Positions 44,511 through 53,590 are shown, counted from the stretch's first letter. The stretch: 64,000 nucleotides of DNA from Sva-07 sp963716235 (GCA_963716235.1 CAVQTE010000010.1:62001-126000), one strand, 5' to 3'. Numbers and translations: made by a program. The notes: generated from the sequence alone by a model not told the origin.

Positions 44511-45515
44511 GTGGTTTACAAGGCTGAATACATCTGGATCGACGGCACGATGCCGACGTCGAAGCTTCGTTCCAAGACGAAGATCATCGACGACGGCGCC
44601 GAACTACCCCTCTGGGGCTTCGACGGGTCGAGCACGAGCCAGGCAACGGGCGACAAGAGCGACTGCGTGCTCAAGCCGGTCGCCAGCTACCCGGACCCGA
44701 TCCGCGGCGGCGACGACGTGCTCGTCATGTGCGAGGTGATGCTGGTCGACGGCAAGCCGCATCCGACCAACACCCGCCACCTCGCCGCCAAGACGGCCAA
44801 GAAGTACGCCAAGCACGAGCCCCTGTTCGGCATCGAGCAGGAGTTCACCCTCATGAAGAACGGCCGTCCGTACGGCTTCCCGCCGGCCGGCTATCCCGAG
44901 CCGCAGGGCGGTTACTACTGCGGCGTCGGCGAGGACGAGATCCACGGCCGCCCGCTCGTGGAGGATCACCTCGAGGCCTGTCTGGCCGCCGGCCTGTCGA
45001 TCTCGGGCATCAACGCCGAGGTCATGCCCGGACAGTGGGAGTTCCAGGTCGGGCCGCTCGGCCTGCTCGAGGTTTCCGACCAGTTGTGGGTCGCTCGCTG
45101 GTTGCTCTACCGGATCGGTGAGGACTACGGCATCGCCGCAACGCTCGACGCCAAACCGGCCAAGGGTGACTGGAATGGCGCCGGCGCGCACACCAACTTC
45201 TCCACCAAGGAGATGCGTGCCGACGGTGGCTACAAGTACATCGAAGCCGGCTGCAAGGCGCTCGGCACGAAGGCCGAGTTGCACATCGCCAACTACGGCA
45301 CGGGCATCGAGGACCGGTTGACCGGCGCCCACGAAACCCAGCGCCACGACCAGTTCAGCTACGGCGTGTCCGACCGCGGCGCTTCGATCCGCATCCCGTG
45401 GCAGGTGGCCATCGACAAGAAGGGCTACCTCGAAGACCGTCGCCCGAACGCCAACATCGACCCGTACATCGTCGCCCGCCTGATGGTGGAAACGATCTGC
45501 GGCGCCATGAAGTGA
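44511..45515 (+). CDS. glnII: Glutamine synthetase, type II (eukaryote-like)
   Basis: Intact 334-residue GSII, making glutamine from glutamate, ammonia and ATP. The N-terminal VYKAEYIWIDGTMPTSKLRS and LPLWGFDGSSTSQATGDKSD (beta-grasp) are typical. Metal and glutamate site motifs include FGIEQEFTLMKNGRP, INAEVMPGQWEFQVGP, and GDWNGAGAHTNFSTKEMR. RHDQFSYGVSDRGASIRIP contains the active-site arginine region. GSII is not regulated by adenylylation. The start is GTG 44511 with GAGG seven bases upstream. The upstream ORF has no protein character. The box at 44383-44422 suggests GlnR control. A strong terminator follows the gene. Confidence 0.95.
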   Translation: MVYKAEYIWIDGTMPTSKLRSKTKIIDDGAELPLWGFDGSSTSQATGDKSDCVLKPVASYPDPIRGGDDVLVMCEVMLVDGKPHPTNTRHLAAKTAKKYAKHEPLFGIEQEFTLMKNGRPYGFPPAGYPEPQGGYYCGVGEDEIHGRPLVEDHLEACLAAGLSISGINAEVMPGQWEFQVGPLGLLEVSDQLWVARWLLYRIGEDYGIAATLDAKPAKGDWNGAGAHTNFSTKEMRADGGYKYIEAGCKALGTKAELHIANYGTGIEDRLTGAHETQRHDQFSYGVSDRGASIRIPWQVAIDKKGYLEDRRPNANIDPYIVARLMVETICGAMK

Positions 45516-45572
45516 GCCGCTGAGCCACCTCGCTCGGACGACACATCACACCGACCACTCCACCTCTCAGGG

Positions 45573-45604
45573 GACAGGGCGGGGGCCTCGGCTCCCGCCC
45601 TGTC
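45573..45604 (+). terminator. Terminator between glnII and glnA
   Basis: Inverted repeat GACAGGGCGGG / CCCGCCCTGTC with a 10-base loop, in the 122-base gap. The perfect 11-base stem makes it likely that glnA has its own promoter or only receives read-through. Confidence 0.75.
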
Positions 45605-45637
45605 GCTTTCCTGACCGATCCACGAGAGAATTGAGGA

Positions 45638-46984
45638 ATGACCGAAATGCTGGACCAACAGCGTGACTACGTCCTTCGCAGCGTGGAGGAACGTGGCGTC
45701 CGACTCGTTCGGCTGTGGTTCACCGATGTGCTCGGCAATCTGAAGAGTCTGGCGATCTCGCCGGCCGAACTCGAGAACGCTCTCGAAGACGGCATGACCT
45801 TCGACGGGTCATCGATCGACGGGTTCTCGCGCGTGCAGGAGGCCGACGTGTTGGCGATGCCTGATCCCGACACGTTCGAACTGCTGCCGTGGGGCGACCC
45901 CAAAGTGCCAGAAGCACGCATCTTCTGCGACATCCACAATCTCGACGGAACGCCGTTCGAGGGTGATCCGCGCCAGGTGCTGCGCCGCCACGTGAAGGCA
46001 GCCCACGATGCCGGCCTCACCTTCTACGTGGCCCCCGACGTGGAGTTCTTCTACTTCGAGCCGCTCGTCGCCGGCCAGCCTCCCGTCCCGATCGATCAGG
46101 GTGGCTACTTCGACCTGACCACCAGCGACGTCACAGGGGAGCTGCGCAAGCAGACCATCCGTACGCTCGAAGCGCTGGGCATCCCCGTCGAGTACAGCTT
46201 CCACGAGGACGCTCCCGGCCAGCAGGAAATCGACCTGCGGCACACCGACGCCCTCACGATGGCCGACAGCATGATGACCTTCCGACTCGCGGTACGCGAG
46301 GTCGCGTCGCATCACGGCGTCCACGCCACGTTCATGCCCAAGCCCCTCGAAGGCGTGCAGGGCTCGGGCATGCACGTCCACCTCTCGTTGTTCCGCGGCG
46401 ACGACAACGCGTTCTACGACTCCGACGACGCCTACCACCTGTCGGCAACGGCCAAGTCATTCATGGCCGGCATGCTCCATCACGCTGCCGAGATCACGGC
46501 GGTCACCAACCAGACCGTCAACAGCTACAAGCGACTCGTGCCGGGTTTCGAAGCGCCCGTGCACATCAGCTGGGCCCGCAACAACCGCAGCGGCCTCATC
46601 CGTGTGCCGATCCCCAAGCGCGGCAACCCGGTCGCCACCCGAATCGAGTACCGCTCGGCCGACCCGGCATGCAATCCGTACCTTGCGTTCAGCCTGATGC
46701 TCGCGGCCGGCATGCGCGGCGTGAGCGAGGGTTACGAGTTGCCCGACGAGGCCGACGCAAACCTCTTCGAGATCGGCGACGACGTCCTCACCAAGCTCGG
46801 CATCCAGCAGCTCCCGCAGTCGCTCAACGACGCCCTCCAGGTGATGGAGCAGTCGTCACTCGTCCAAGAGGCGCTCGGCGAACACATCTTCGAGTGGTTC
46901 CTGCGCAACAAGCGCAGCGAATGGCGCGCCTACAAGACCCAGGTGACCCCGTTCGAACGCGACCGCTACCTCGGACAGCTCTGA
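45638..46984 (+). CDS. glnA: Glutamine synthetase, type I (GSI-alpha, GlnA2-like)
   Basis: Intact 448-residue GSI. Motifs include MTFDGSSIDGFSRVQEADVL, DVEFFYFEP (metal Glu), GGYFDLTTSDVTGELRKQTI, FHEDAPGQQEIDLRH, FMPKPLEGVQGSGMHVHLSL, NSYKRLVPGFEAPVHISWARN and the Arg-rich RIEYRSADPACNPYLAF. The adenylylation motif (NLYDLP with the target Tyr) is missing, so it belongs to the alpha type, closest in feel to mycobacterial GlnA2. Start ATG 45638. Its end is seven bases before the glnR-like gene, implying co-transcription. The pairing of two GS genes and a regulator suggests nitrogen-level control. Confidence 0.95.
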   Translation: MTEMLDQQRDYVLRSVEERGVRLVRLWFTDVLGNLKSLAISPAELENALEDGMTFDGSSIDGFSRVQEADVLAMPDPDTFELLPWGDPKVPEARIFCDIHNLDGTPFEGDPRQVLRRHVKAAHDAGLTFYVAPDVEFFYFEPLVAGQPPVPIDQGGYFDLTTSDVTGELRKQTIRTLEALGIPVEYSFHEDAPGQQEIDLRHTDALTMADSMMTFRLAVREVASHHGVHATFMPKPLEGVQGSGMHVHLSLFRGDDNAFYDSDDAYHLSATAKSFMAGMLHHAAEITAVTNQTVNSYKRLVPGFEAPVHISWARNNRSGLIRVPIPKRGNPVATRIEYRSADPACNPYLAFSLMLAAGMRGVSEGYELPDEADANLFEIGDDVLTKLGIQQLPQSLNDALQVMEQSSLVQEALGEHIFEWFLRNKRSEWRAYKTQVTPFERDRYLGQL

Positions 46985-46991
46985 GGACTCG

Positions 46992-47684
46992 ATGGCCGCA
47001 CGCGACTCGATGATCGCTGTCGTTCCCGACCCGGCATCACCCGAGCTGGCGCGCACCCTCGACCTCGCAGGGTACGCCTGGAAGGCCGTCTCGGCGGCCG
47101 AGCCCGCCGCCGACCACGAGCCGCCGGGCGGATGGGCGGGTGCGATCGTCGACATCACGACCGACCCCGACGGCGGATGGGCATTCCTACGGAGCATCCG
47201 CAAGCAGGGCGACCGGGCGATCCCGGTGATGCTCCTCGTGAGTGGCGGGCAGCTCTCCGACCTCGAGCACCGCGACGAACTGTTCGATGACTTCTGTCTC
47301 GCTCCGTTCCATCCCTCCGAACTCGAAGCGCGCCTGCGCCACCTGCTCGCCGCCGACATCGACCTGCACCGCGCCGACCTCGTGGAATACGGCGAACTCA
47401 CGCTCAACCTCGAGACGTACCAGGCATCGATCGCGGGCCGCCCGCTCGACATGACCTACATGGAGTACGAACTCCTCAAGTTCCTCGCCCAGAACCCCGG
47501 CAAGGTGTTCACCCGCGAGATGCTCCTGAGTCGTGTCTGGGGCTACGAGTACTACGGCGGCGCCCGCACAGTCGACGTCCATGTCCGCCGCCTGCGAGCC
47601 AAGCTCGGCGAGGAGTACGCCAACCTCATCCAGACGGTGCGCTCGGTCGGTTACCGATTCGGTCAGTCCCGCTGGGACAGCTGA
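46992..47684 (+). CDS. glnR: GlnR-like OmpR-family orphan regulator
   Basis: Intact 230-residue regulator. The N-terminal part (about 1-120) is receiver-like but degenerate, with a D in AIVDITTDPDGG and no clear Lys near the end, as in GlnR. The C-terminal OmpR-type winged helix (about 135-225) is a close match to GlnR: YQASIAGRPLDMTYMEYELL, KFLAQNPGKVFTREMLLSRV, WGYEYYGGARTVDVHVRRLR and LIQTVRSVGYRF. GlnR binds as a dimer to AC-spaced repeats and controls nitrogen genes. It is located seven bases after glnA, and a matching box lies upstream of glnII. It may be phosphorylation-independent. Confidence 0.85.
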   Translation: MAARDSMIAVVPDPASPELARTLDLAGYAWKAVSAAEPAADHEPPGGWAGAIVDITTDPDGGWAFLRSIRKQGDRAIPVMLLVSGGQLSDLEHRDELFDDFCLAPFHPSELEARLRHLLAADIDLHRADLVEYGELTLNLETYQASIAGRPLDMTYMEYELLKFLAQNPGKVFTREMLLSRVWGYEYYGGARTVDVHVRRLRAKLGEEYANLIQTVRSVGYRFGQSRWDS

Positions 47685-47717
47685 CGTCCACGAGGTCTCC
47701 CAGACACATCGTGTACG

Positions 47718-48458
47718 TCAGCGGCCGAGGAAAGCGCTGACGGTGTCGGTGACGACGAACGCGAAGACCTCGGCGCCATCGGTGCTCGGGTGCACGCCGT
47801 CGTACGACAACACGCCGTCGCCGGTGGCGAACTCCGTCCACGGCGCCACCACGCTGTTGCCGCGCCGGGCCACACGATCGCGAATGATCATGTTGACGAT
47901 GTCCTGCTGTTCGGCCTGATCGCGGTAGTACGCGTCGACCCAGACCAATGCCGACTCGTCGGGCACTGCATCGAGCACCTCGTTGACGGCAGCGGCGATC
48001 TCGTCGGAGCTCGAGTACTGGCCGATGTCGTTCGTGCCGAGTGCCACGACCCACAATTCATCCGAATGATCGTCAGCGCTGCTGGCGACGAACTCGGCCA
48101 CCGACGATCCGCTCGGATTGTCGCCCGACGACACGGCCATCCGTTTGCCGTTCTGGGCCTCGATGTTCGAATCGAGGCCCAGCAGCTCGAAGCGTTCCTC
48201 GAGCGCCGGTGTCGAACCCTTCGTGATCGAATCTCCGATCATCACGACCGAGTCGACGGCGCTTGCCTGCGCCGCCACGGAACCCTCGGCACCGAGTTGG
48301 CCGGGGTCACCCTCGACGCCCAGCCCCGCACCGAGGTCGACGGTGCCCGACGTGTTCGAATCTGCACCGGGCATCGGCAGCGCACAACCGGCGAGCAGCG
48401 CGACACCGCTGAATACCAGCACGCCACGGCGCACCACGGTCATCGAGGCCCTGCTCAC
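47718..48458 (-). CDS. SGNH/GDSL hydrolase lipoprotein
   Basis: Intact 246-residue protein (start 48458, or ATG 48443). The signal has a lipobox (GVALLAGCALPMPG). The SGNH blocks are visible: VVMIGDSITKGSTPALEER (block I Ser), VVALGTNDIGQYSSS (block III Gly-Asn), and LSYDGVHPSTDGAEVFAFV (block V Asp-His). It is thus a serine esterase, lipase or acyl-transferase-like hydrolase outside the membrane. It is 33 bases from the glnR stop, in convergent orientation. The substrate may be a cell-wall acetyl or acyl group. No operon partner is seen. Confidence 0.88.
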   Translation of the reverse strand: MSRASMTVVRRGVLVFSGVALLAGCALPMPGADSNTSGTVDLGAGLGVEGDPGQLGAEGSVAAQASAVDSVVMIGDSITKGSTPALEERFELLGLDSNIEAQNGKRMAVSSGDNPSGSSVAEFVASSADDHSDELWVVALGTNDIGQYSSSDEIAAAVNEVLDAVPDESALVWVDAYYRDQAEQQDIVNMIIRDRVARRGNSVVAPWTEFATGDGVLSYDGVHPSTDGAEVFAFVVTDTVSAFLGR

Positions 48459-48564
48459 GCCGCCAGTCTGGTCAGTTCACAGCGACACACGACGTCACCT
48501 CGACCGAGGGTCGCCGTGTCAGGTGTCACTCAGTCGACGCTCGAAGCATCGCCGGGACATGCGA

Positions 48565-49939
48565 TCACCCGCGCTGCATCGCCGTCGCGAGGCGTTGGTG
48601 GGTGGCGAGCATCTCGGGCACACGCGTCGAGACCAACGCGCCGTCGCTGACCACCGCTCGGCCGTGCACCACCGTATGGCGCGCCGCGACGGGCCCACAG
48701 CGCAGCCACGCCTCGACCGGGTCGGCGAGCGCACCGGCGAACGAAGGTCCGGTGAGCGGCCAGACGGCGATGTCGCCCACCGCGCCAACCGTGAGCGTGC
48801 CGATCTCGCCGAGTCGACCGAGGCAGCCGGCACCGCCGATGGTCGCCATCTCCAACGCCATGCGGGCCGTGCCGGCGGCGGCCCCGTCACGCAGCTTGGC
48901 GAGCAGCATCGCCTGGCGGGCCTCGAGCCAGAGCGATGCCGCATCGGCCGACGACGAGCCGTCGACACCCAACCCGACGTGTACACCCGCCGTCCGCAAC
49001 GCGACGACGGGCGCGATCCCCGACGACAGGATCATGTTGCTCGACGGGCAGTGAGCGGCGCCGACGCCGGCCGCGCCGAGGCGCCGAATCTCGTCATCGT
49101 TCGGCATCACACAGTGCGCCACCCACGTGCGGTCGGTGCACCAGCCGGTGCGTTCGAGGTACTCCATCGGACGACATCCGAACGTGGCCAGGCTGAACTC
49201 GTCGTCCTCGGCATTCTCGGCGAAGTGCGTGTGGAGTCGCACGTCGAGCCGTTCTGCGAGTTCGGCGGTCCGGATCATCAACGCTTCGGTCACGCTGAAT
49301 GGCGAACACGGAGCCAACGCCACCCGGGTCATTGCGCCGTGCGACCGATCGTGGTGCCGTTCCACCGCGGCGGCACATGCCGCGAGGATCTCGTCGTCGT
49401 CGCTGACCACGTTGTCGGGCGGCAGCCCGCCATCCTTCACCGACAACGACATCGATCCACGGGTCGGATGGAAACGCATGCCGAGGTCACGCGCTGCGTC
49501 GATCTCGGCGCCGAGCAGGTCACCGGCTCCCTTCGGATGGAGGTAGAGATGATCAGACGACGTGGTGCAGCCGGCGAGCGCCAACTCGGCGAGACCCACC
49601 CACGCCGACACGTACGCGGCCTCGGTGTCGAGCGTGCTCCACAGCGGGTACAGCGACTGCAGCCATCCGAAGAGCGGCTTGTCGGTCATCGGGGGAAAGG
49701 CCCGAGTGAGGTTCTGATACAGGTGGTGGTGCGCATTGACGAGGCCCGGAGTGACGAGACAGTCGGTGGCATCGAGCACCGTGGCAGCGCGTGGGTGGTT
49801 CACCCGTGCCGACACCGCTCACGAGCCCGTCGGTGACGGCCACCCACCCGCCGTCGAGTTCGCGCCGGTCGGCATCGACCGTAGCGACGCAGCGAGCGTT
49901 GACGACGACGACATCCGCGATGCTCGACAATGCGTTCAT
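48565..49939 (-). CDS. Amidohydrolase, 8-oxoguanine deaminase-like, one frameshift
   Basis: Metal-dependent cytosine-deaminase-like amidohydrolase. It starts MNALSSIADVVVVNARCVAT. After a break near 49800 it reads CLVTPGLVNAHHHLYQNLTR (metal His pair), VALAPCSPFSVTEALM, RLHTHFAENAEDDEF (metal His), WVAHCVMPNDDEIRRLGAAG (His) and HVGLGVDGSSSADAASLWLE (metal Asp). The NAHHHLYQNLTR and LGVDGSSSADA motifs fit 8-oxoguanine deaminase or atrazine-chlorohydrolase relatives. Length is about 455 residues. It follows the decarboxylase with an ATGA overlap and would be its operon partner. The substrate is likely a purine or triazine-type amine. Confidence 0.87.
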
Positions 49940-51320
49940 GGCGCAGTCTCGCCGAGGCTGGCGAGGATCGATGCGATGTCGTCGGTCGTGGTCCGGGGAT
50001 TGACGATGCAGATGCGAAGAACGACCTCACCCTGCCAGGTGGTGGGCACTACGAATGCCCGACCTGCAGCGAGTTCGGCATCGCTCCATGCCTGGTAGTC
50101 GTCGGAAGTCCAGCCGATGCGCCGGAACACCACGATCGACAACTCGGGCTCCATCAGCAACTCGGTCACCGGACACTGCTCGATCAGGCGTGCAGATTCC
50201 TCCGCGGTCCGCAGCGTGATCTCGACGGCCTCGGTGTAGGCGTCGGTGCCGTGCGTGGCGAGGCTGAACCACAGTGGTAAGCCCCGGGCGCGTCGCGACA
50301 GGTGGTGTGCGTAGTCGCTGGCATTCCACGGCTCATCGCTCGTGTCGTGGAGCACGTCGAGGTACTCCGCATGCTGCGTGTGGGCTCCACGAGCCACACT
50401 CGGGTCCCGATAGATCAGCGCACAGGAGTCGAACGGGGCGAACAACCACTTGTGAGGATCGACGATGAAGCTGTCGGCGCGTTCGATGCCGGCGAATCGG
50501 TGACGAACGCTCGGCGCCGCGAGCGCAGCACCGCCGTATGCGCCATCGACGTGCAACCAGATCTGCAGCTCCTCGGCTGCATCCGCGGCAGCAGCGAGGT
50601 CGTCGACGACGCCGACGTTCGTGGTCCCCGAGGTCACGACGATGGCGAACAGTCGATCGCGGTCTGCGTCGTCGAGCGAGTCGAGCGTCGAGCGCAGGGC
50701 CTCGCCGCGCATCTCACCACGAGCACCGGCCGGCACGAGCACGACGTCCGCGTCCATGACACGTGCAGCCTGCGCGATCGACGAGTGGGCACCCGTCCGA
50801 GGCGACCATCAGACCACGGGTGTGGTCGTGGGAGCCACCGGCTCGGTGCCGCCAGCGCCAACGTGCTGCAACCAACGCGCTCGAGGTTCCCAGCGGTGCC
50901 GCCACTGACGAACACGCCGCCGGCCGAGGCCGGGAGCCCTGCGAGATCGGCGATCCACCGCAGCGCCTCGTTCTCGGCATAGATCGCTCCGGCGCCCTCC
51001 ATCCACGAGCCGGCGTAGATGTTCGAGGCGCCGACGACGAGGTCGAAGAGGATCGAGGCCTCGGTCGGGGCGTTCGGAACGAACGACAGGAACAGCGGAT
51101 GGTCGACGGAGATGCACGCCGGCGCGAGCACCTCCTCGAACACGCGAAGCGCTTCGAGTCCACCGAGACCAGACGGTGTGATGGTGACACCTGCCGCCAT
51201 CCGGAGATCCTCGGGCGTCATGGAATGATCGAGCGGCGGCGGATCCATTCGCATCCGGTCGACGGCGTATCGAACGATCGCCTCGCCAAGCACCTCGGTC
51301 GAGCGGTCGTGCATGTGCAT
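49936..51320 (-). CDS. Group II PLP-dependent amino acid decarboxylase, frameshifted
   Basis: PLP decarboxylase of the DOPA/tyrosine/glutamate decarboxylase family, about 460 residues. From MHMHDRSTEVLGEAIVRYAV it passes FLSFVPNAPTEASILFDLVV, GGVFVSGGTAGNL (PLP-phosphate area), WLHVDGAYGGAALAAPSVRH and FIVDPHKWLFAPFDSCALI, where DPHKW carries the PLP lysine. The end is VVLRICIVNPRTTTDDIASI. Two frame shifts lie near 50890 and 50790, in the stretch before MDADVVLVPAGARGEM. The start is ATG 51320 or 51314. It overlaps the amidohydrolase gene by four bases. The amino acid substrate is unknown. Confidence 0.88.
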
Positions 51321-51366
51321 GGGCGCAAGTGTGCCAGCCGGACGAGGCCACGATCGCGGTCCATCC

Positions 51367-51388
51367 CGATCGGGTCTGATCCCGATCG
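51367..51388. repeat. GGGGTCTGACCCC palindrome, copy 5 (variant)
   Basis: CGATCGGG / CCCGATCG arms around TCTGAT. It differs from the core at two positions (GGGTCTGATCCC). It lies between the decarboxylase start and the small membrane gene, both on the minus strand. Confidence 0.7.
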
Positions 51389-51393
51389 AGAAG

Positions 51394-51549
51394 TCAGTCG
51401 GGGAGATCGAGGAGTTCGCTGCCCTCGTTGCGGGCGCGACCATCGCGGTACTCGACCTCGCCGATGATCGCGGATGCGATGGCGCCGCTCATGATCACCA
51501 GAACGGGGAACAGCAGCAGCACGATGACGAGGGCGATTGCGCCGGGCAT
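51394..51549 (-). CDS. 51-residue single-pass membrane protein
   Basis: Small ORF of 51 residues with one hydrophobic helix (about 4-29, IALVIVLLLFPVLVIMSGAI) and a short charged tail (EVEYRDGRARNEGSELLDLP). It begins at ATG 51549, directly next to the tag stop (51554), in the same direction and only four bases apart, which supports co-transcription with tag and ridA. No homology is recognised. It could be a small membrane regulator or a spurious frame. The clear hydrophobic design and tight spacing argue that it is real. Confidence 0.6.
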   Translation of the reverse strand: MPGAIALVIVLLLFPVLVIMSGAIASAIIGEVEYRDGRARNEGSELLDLPD

Positions 51550-51553
51550 GGCC

Positions 51554-52141
51554 TCAGGCTAGTGCCCGGCATTCGTGGTGGCGAAAGCAGGAGGTGATGT
51601 GGTCGTTGACCATGCCGGTGGCCTGCATGAAGGCGTAGCAGATCGTCGGCCCGACGAATCCGAAGCCGAGTCGCTTGAGGTCCTTGCTCATCGCCTGCGA
51701 GCGGGCGGTCTCGGCCGGGACGACATCCATCGTCGGCCAGGCGTTCTGGATGACGGCACCATCGACGAATCCCCACAGGTACGAGACCGGATCATCGAGT
51801 TCGAGCCAGGCCCTGGCGTTGCGGATCGATGCATCGACCTTCGCCCGGTTGCGGACGATCCCCTCATCGTTCAGCAGCCGTTCGACGTCGTGCTCACCGA
51901 ACGCAGCCACGACCTCGGGATCGAACCCTCGGTATGCAGCGCGGTAGGTGTCGAGCTTGCGAAGAATGGTCGACCACGACAGACCTGCCTGGGCGCCTTC
52001 CAGGATGAGGAACTCGAACAACACGAGCGGGTCACGCTCGGGCACTCCCCACACGTTGTCGTGGTACGCGATGTACGCGTCACCGATGTTGGACCCACCA
52101 CCGAGCGCCCACGAACAACGGCCGACCACCTCGGAGTTCAC
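51554..52141 (-). CDS. tag: DNA-3-methyladenine glycosylase I
   Basis: Intact 195-residue helix-hairpin-helix glycosylase that excises 3-methyladenine from DNA. It shows RCSWALGGGSNIGDAYIAYH, then DNVWGVPERDPLVLFEFLIL, EGAQAGLSWSTILRKLDTYR and AWLELDDPVSYLW. The zinc-binding residues are near the start (Cys, His) and at the end (CFRHHEC). GFGFVGPTICYAFMQATGMV is the usual Tag C-terminal motif. The ATG at 52141 overlaps the stop of ridA (ATGA), so the two are coupled. The small membrane gene follows. This is a typical alkylation repair enzyme, with no evidence of Ada-type regulation here. Confidence 0.95.
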   Translation of the reverse strand: MNSEVVGRCSWALGGGSNIGDAYIAYHDNVWGVPERDPLVLFEFLILEGAQAGLSWSTILRKLDTYRAAYRGFDPEVVAAFGEHDVERLLNDEGIVRNRAKVDASIRNARAWLELDDPVSYLWGFVDGAVIQNAWPTMDVVPAETARSQAMSKDLKRLGFGFVGPTICYAFMQATGMVNDHITSCFRHHECRALA

Positions 52142-52491
52142 CCCTGTGGGACGTACGCCCAGGCCTCGACCTCGACGAGGAAACCCGCCGGGAGACCGGC
52201 GACCGCCACCGTCGATCGGGCAGGCCGGTGGTTGCCGAGCGCTGCGGCATAGGCCTCGTTGAACGCGGTGAAGTTCTCCATGTCGGTGAGGAAACAGGTG
52301 GTCTTGACCACGTCGCTCAGCGACGCACCGACCGTTGCGAGCTGCGCGGCCACGTTCTTCATGGTCTGGGTGGTCTCGGCACTGACCCCGCCCCCGACGA
52401 CCTTGCCGTCGGCCATGCCACCCTGGCCCGACACGATGACGAAGTCGCCGGCGCGAACGACCGGGCTGTAGGGACCGAGAGGCTTGCTCAT
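52138..52491 (-). CDS. ridA: RidA-family (YjgF/UK114) protein
   Basis: Intact 117-residue trimeric RidA-type protein. It has KPLGPYSPVVRAGDFVIVSG with the usual G-YS and SGQ motifs, then TMKNVAAQLATVGASLSDVV and RPARSTVAVAGLPAGFLVEV, where Arg in the RxxRS motif and the Glu near the end are the enamine deaminase residues. RidA hydrolyses reactive 2-aminoacrylate-type imines released by PLP enzymes. ATG 52491, and the stop overlaps tag. It is divergent from the Tat lipoprotein gene, with a 115-base gap that holds the promoters. Subfamily members without deaminase activity exist, but Arg and Glu are present here. Confidence 0.92.
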   Translation of the reverse strand: MSKPLGPYSPVVRAGDFVIVSGQGGMADGKVVGGGVSAETTQTMKNVAAQLATVGASLSDVVKTTCFLTDMENFTAFNEAYAAALGNHRPARSTVAVAGLPAGFLVEVEAWAYVPQG

Positions 52492-52606
52492 GTCGTCACG
52501 CTAGCCCGGGGCCCGAAGCCGCCGAGCACCCTCGCCTGCTGCGGTGATCCGGCCGAACCACAGCGGTATCGTCGAGCGCGCCGACCTCCCACACGAGAGC
52601 CACCTC

Positions 52607-53524
52607 ATGACATCTGTACCCACCATCCCCCAGCTCACCGATCGGCTCTCCCGGCGGGGTTTCCTCCTCGGCGTGGCGGCCACGGGCGTCCTCGCAGCAT
52701 GCGGATCCGACGACGCATCGTCGTCGGCGCAGGGGTCCGAGGTACCGGACGTGTCCGATCAGATCGAGGACGCCACGTACACCATCGCGCAGCGCTTCCC
52801 GTCGAACGTGCAGGAGCCCGGAACACTTCGCCTGCCGATCAGCCTCGCATCGAGCAATGGCGCACTGATCCAGGATGGTCCGGCCACGTTGGGGGCACAG
52901 GTGACCGACATCGACGGCAAACCCCTCGGCGACCGCATCTCGGCGAATCGACGTGACGTGTCGCCGGGCCCGTACTACGACTTCCGCACCGACGTCGCCG
53001 AGGCCGGGGTCTACTACCTCGTCGTCGACGGCGGCCCGTCGCAGGGCGCCGCGTTCCAGGTGATGGAGCCCGGCACGGTCACCGTGCCGGGCCCCGGCCG
53101 GCAACTACCGCCGTTCGACACACCGACCCTTGCCGATGCACGCGGGGTCGACCCGGTGTGTACTCGCGAGCCGGAGCCCTGCCCGTTTCACGACCTCACG
53201 CTCACCGAGGCGCTCGCATCGGGCAAGGGCGTCGTGTACCTCGTCGGCACGCCGGCGTTCTGCCAGACCGGCTCGTGCGCGCCGGCCCTGGAGTCGATCA
53301 TCGACATCCACGAGGACTTCGTCGACCAGTACGTCTTCGTCCACGCCGAGGTCTACACCGACAACACCGCGACAACACCGGCGCCCGCCGTCGACGCTGC
53401 GGGACTCACCTACGAGCCGGCGTTGTTCATCACCGACGCGACTGGCATCGTGGTCGAGCGCCTCGACGCGGTGTGGAACGAGGAGGAACTCCTCGAAGTG
53501 CTCAACAGCATCCCGCCGAGCTGA
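52607..53524 (+). CDS. Tat-exported lipoprotein with thioredoxin-like domain
   Basis: Intact 305-residue protein. The twin-arginine signal LSRRGFLLGVAATGVLAACG contains a lipobox (LAAC), so it is a Tat lipoprotein. Residues about 45-160 form a beta-rich domain (LRLPISLASSNGALIQDGPA ... VYYLVVDGGPSQGAAF). Residues about 195-300 are thioredoxin-like, with KGVVYLVGTPAFCQTGSCAP where FCQTGSC replaces the CxxC (the two Cys are four apart), then YEPALFITDATGIVVERLDA. A redox or metal (Sco-like) role is possible because the spacing CxxxxC is not the usual one. Start ATG 52607. Otherwise an isolated gene. Confidence 0.8.
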   Translation: MTSVPTIPQLTDRLSRRGFLLGVAATGVLAACGSDDASSSAQGSEVPDVSDQIEDATYTIAQRFPSNVQEPGTLRLPISLASSNGALIQDGPATLGAQVTDIDGKPLGDRISANRRDVSPGPYYDFRTDVAEAGVYYLVVDGGPSQGAAFQVMEPGTVTVPGPGRQLPPFDTPTLADARGVDPVCTREPEPCPFHDLTLTEALASGKGVVYLVGTPAFCQTGSCAPALESIIDIHEDFVDQYVFVHAEVYTDNTATTPAPAVDAAGLTYEPALFITDATGIVVERLDAVWNEEELLEVLNSIPPS

Positions 53525-53540
53525 CCGTGCAGAACCGCAC

Positions 53541-53570
53541 TTGCAGAAGGGTCTGACCCCCCTGTTGCAA
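53541..53570. repeat. GGGGTCTGACCCC palindrome, copy 6
   Basis: TTGCA-rich arms (TTGCAGAAGGGTC and GACCCCCCTGTTGCAA) around a central T. It sits between the Tat lipoprotein stop and the erpA stop, in a convergent gap. Imperfect pairing. Confidence 0.75.
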
Positions 53571-53590
53571 GGCCCCGTTGCTCGCTCGGT

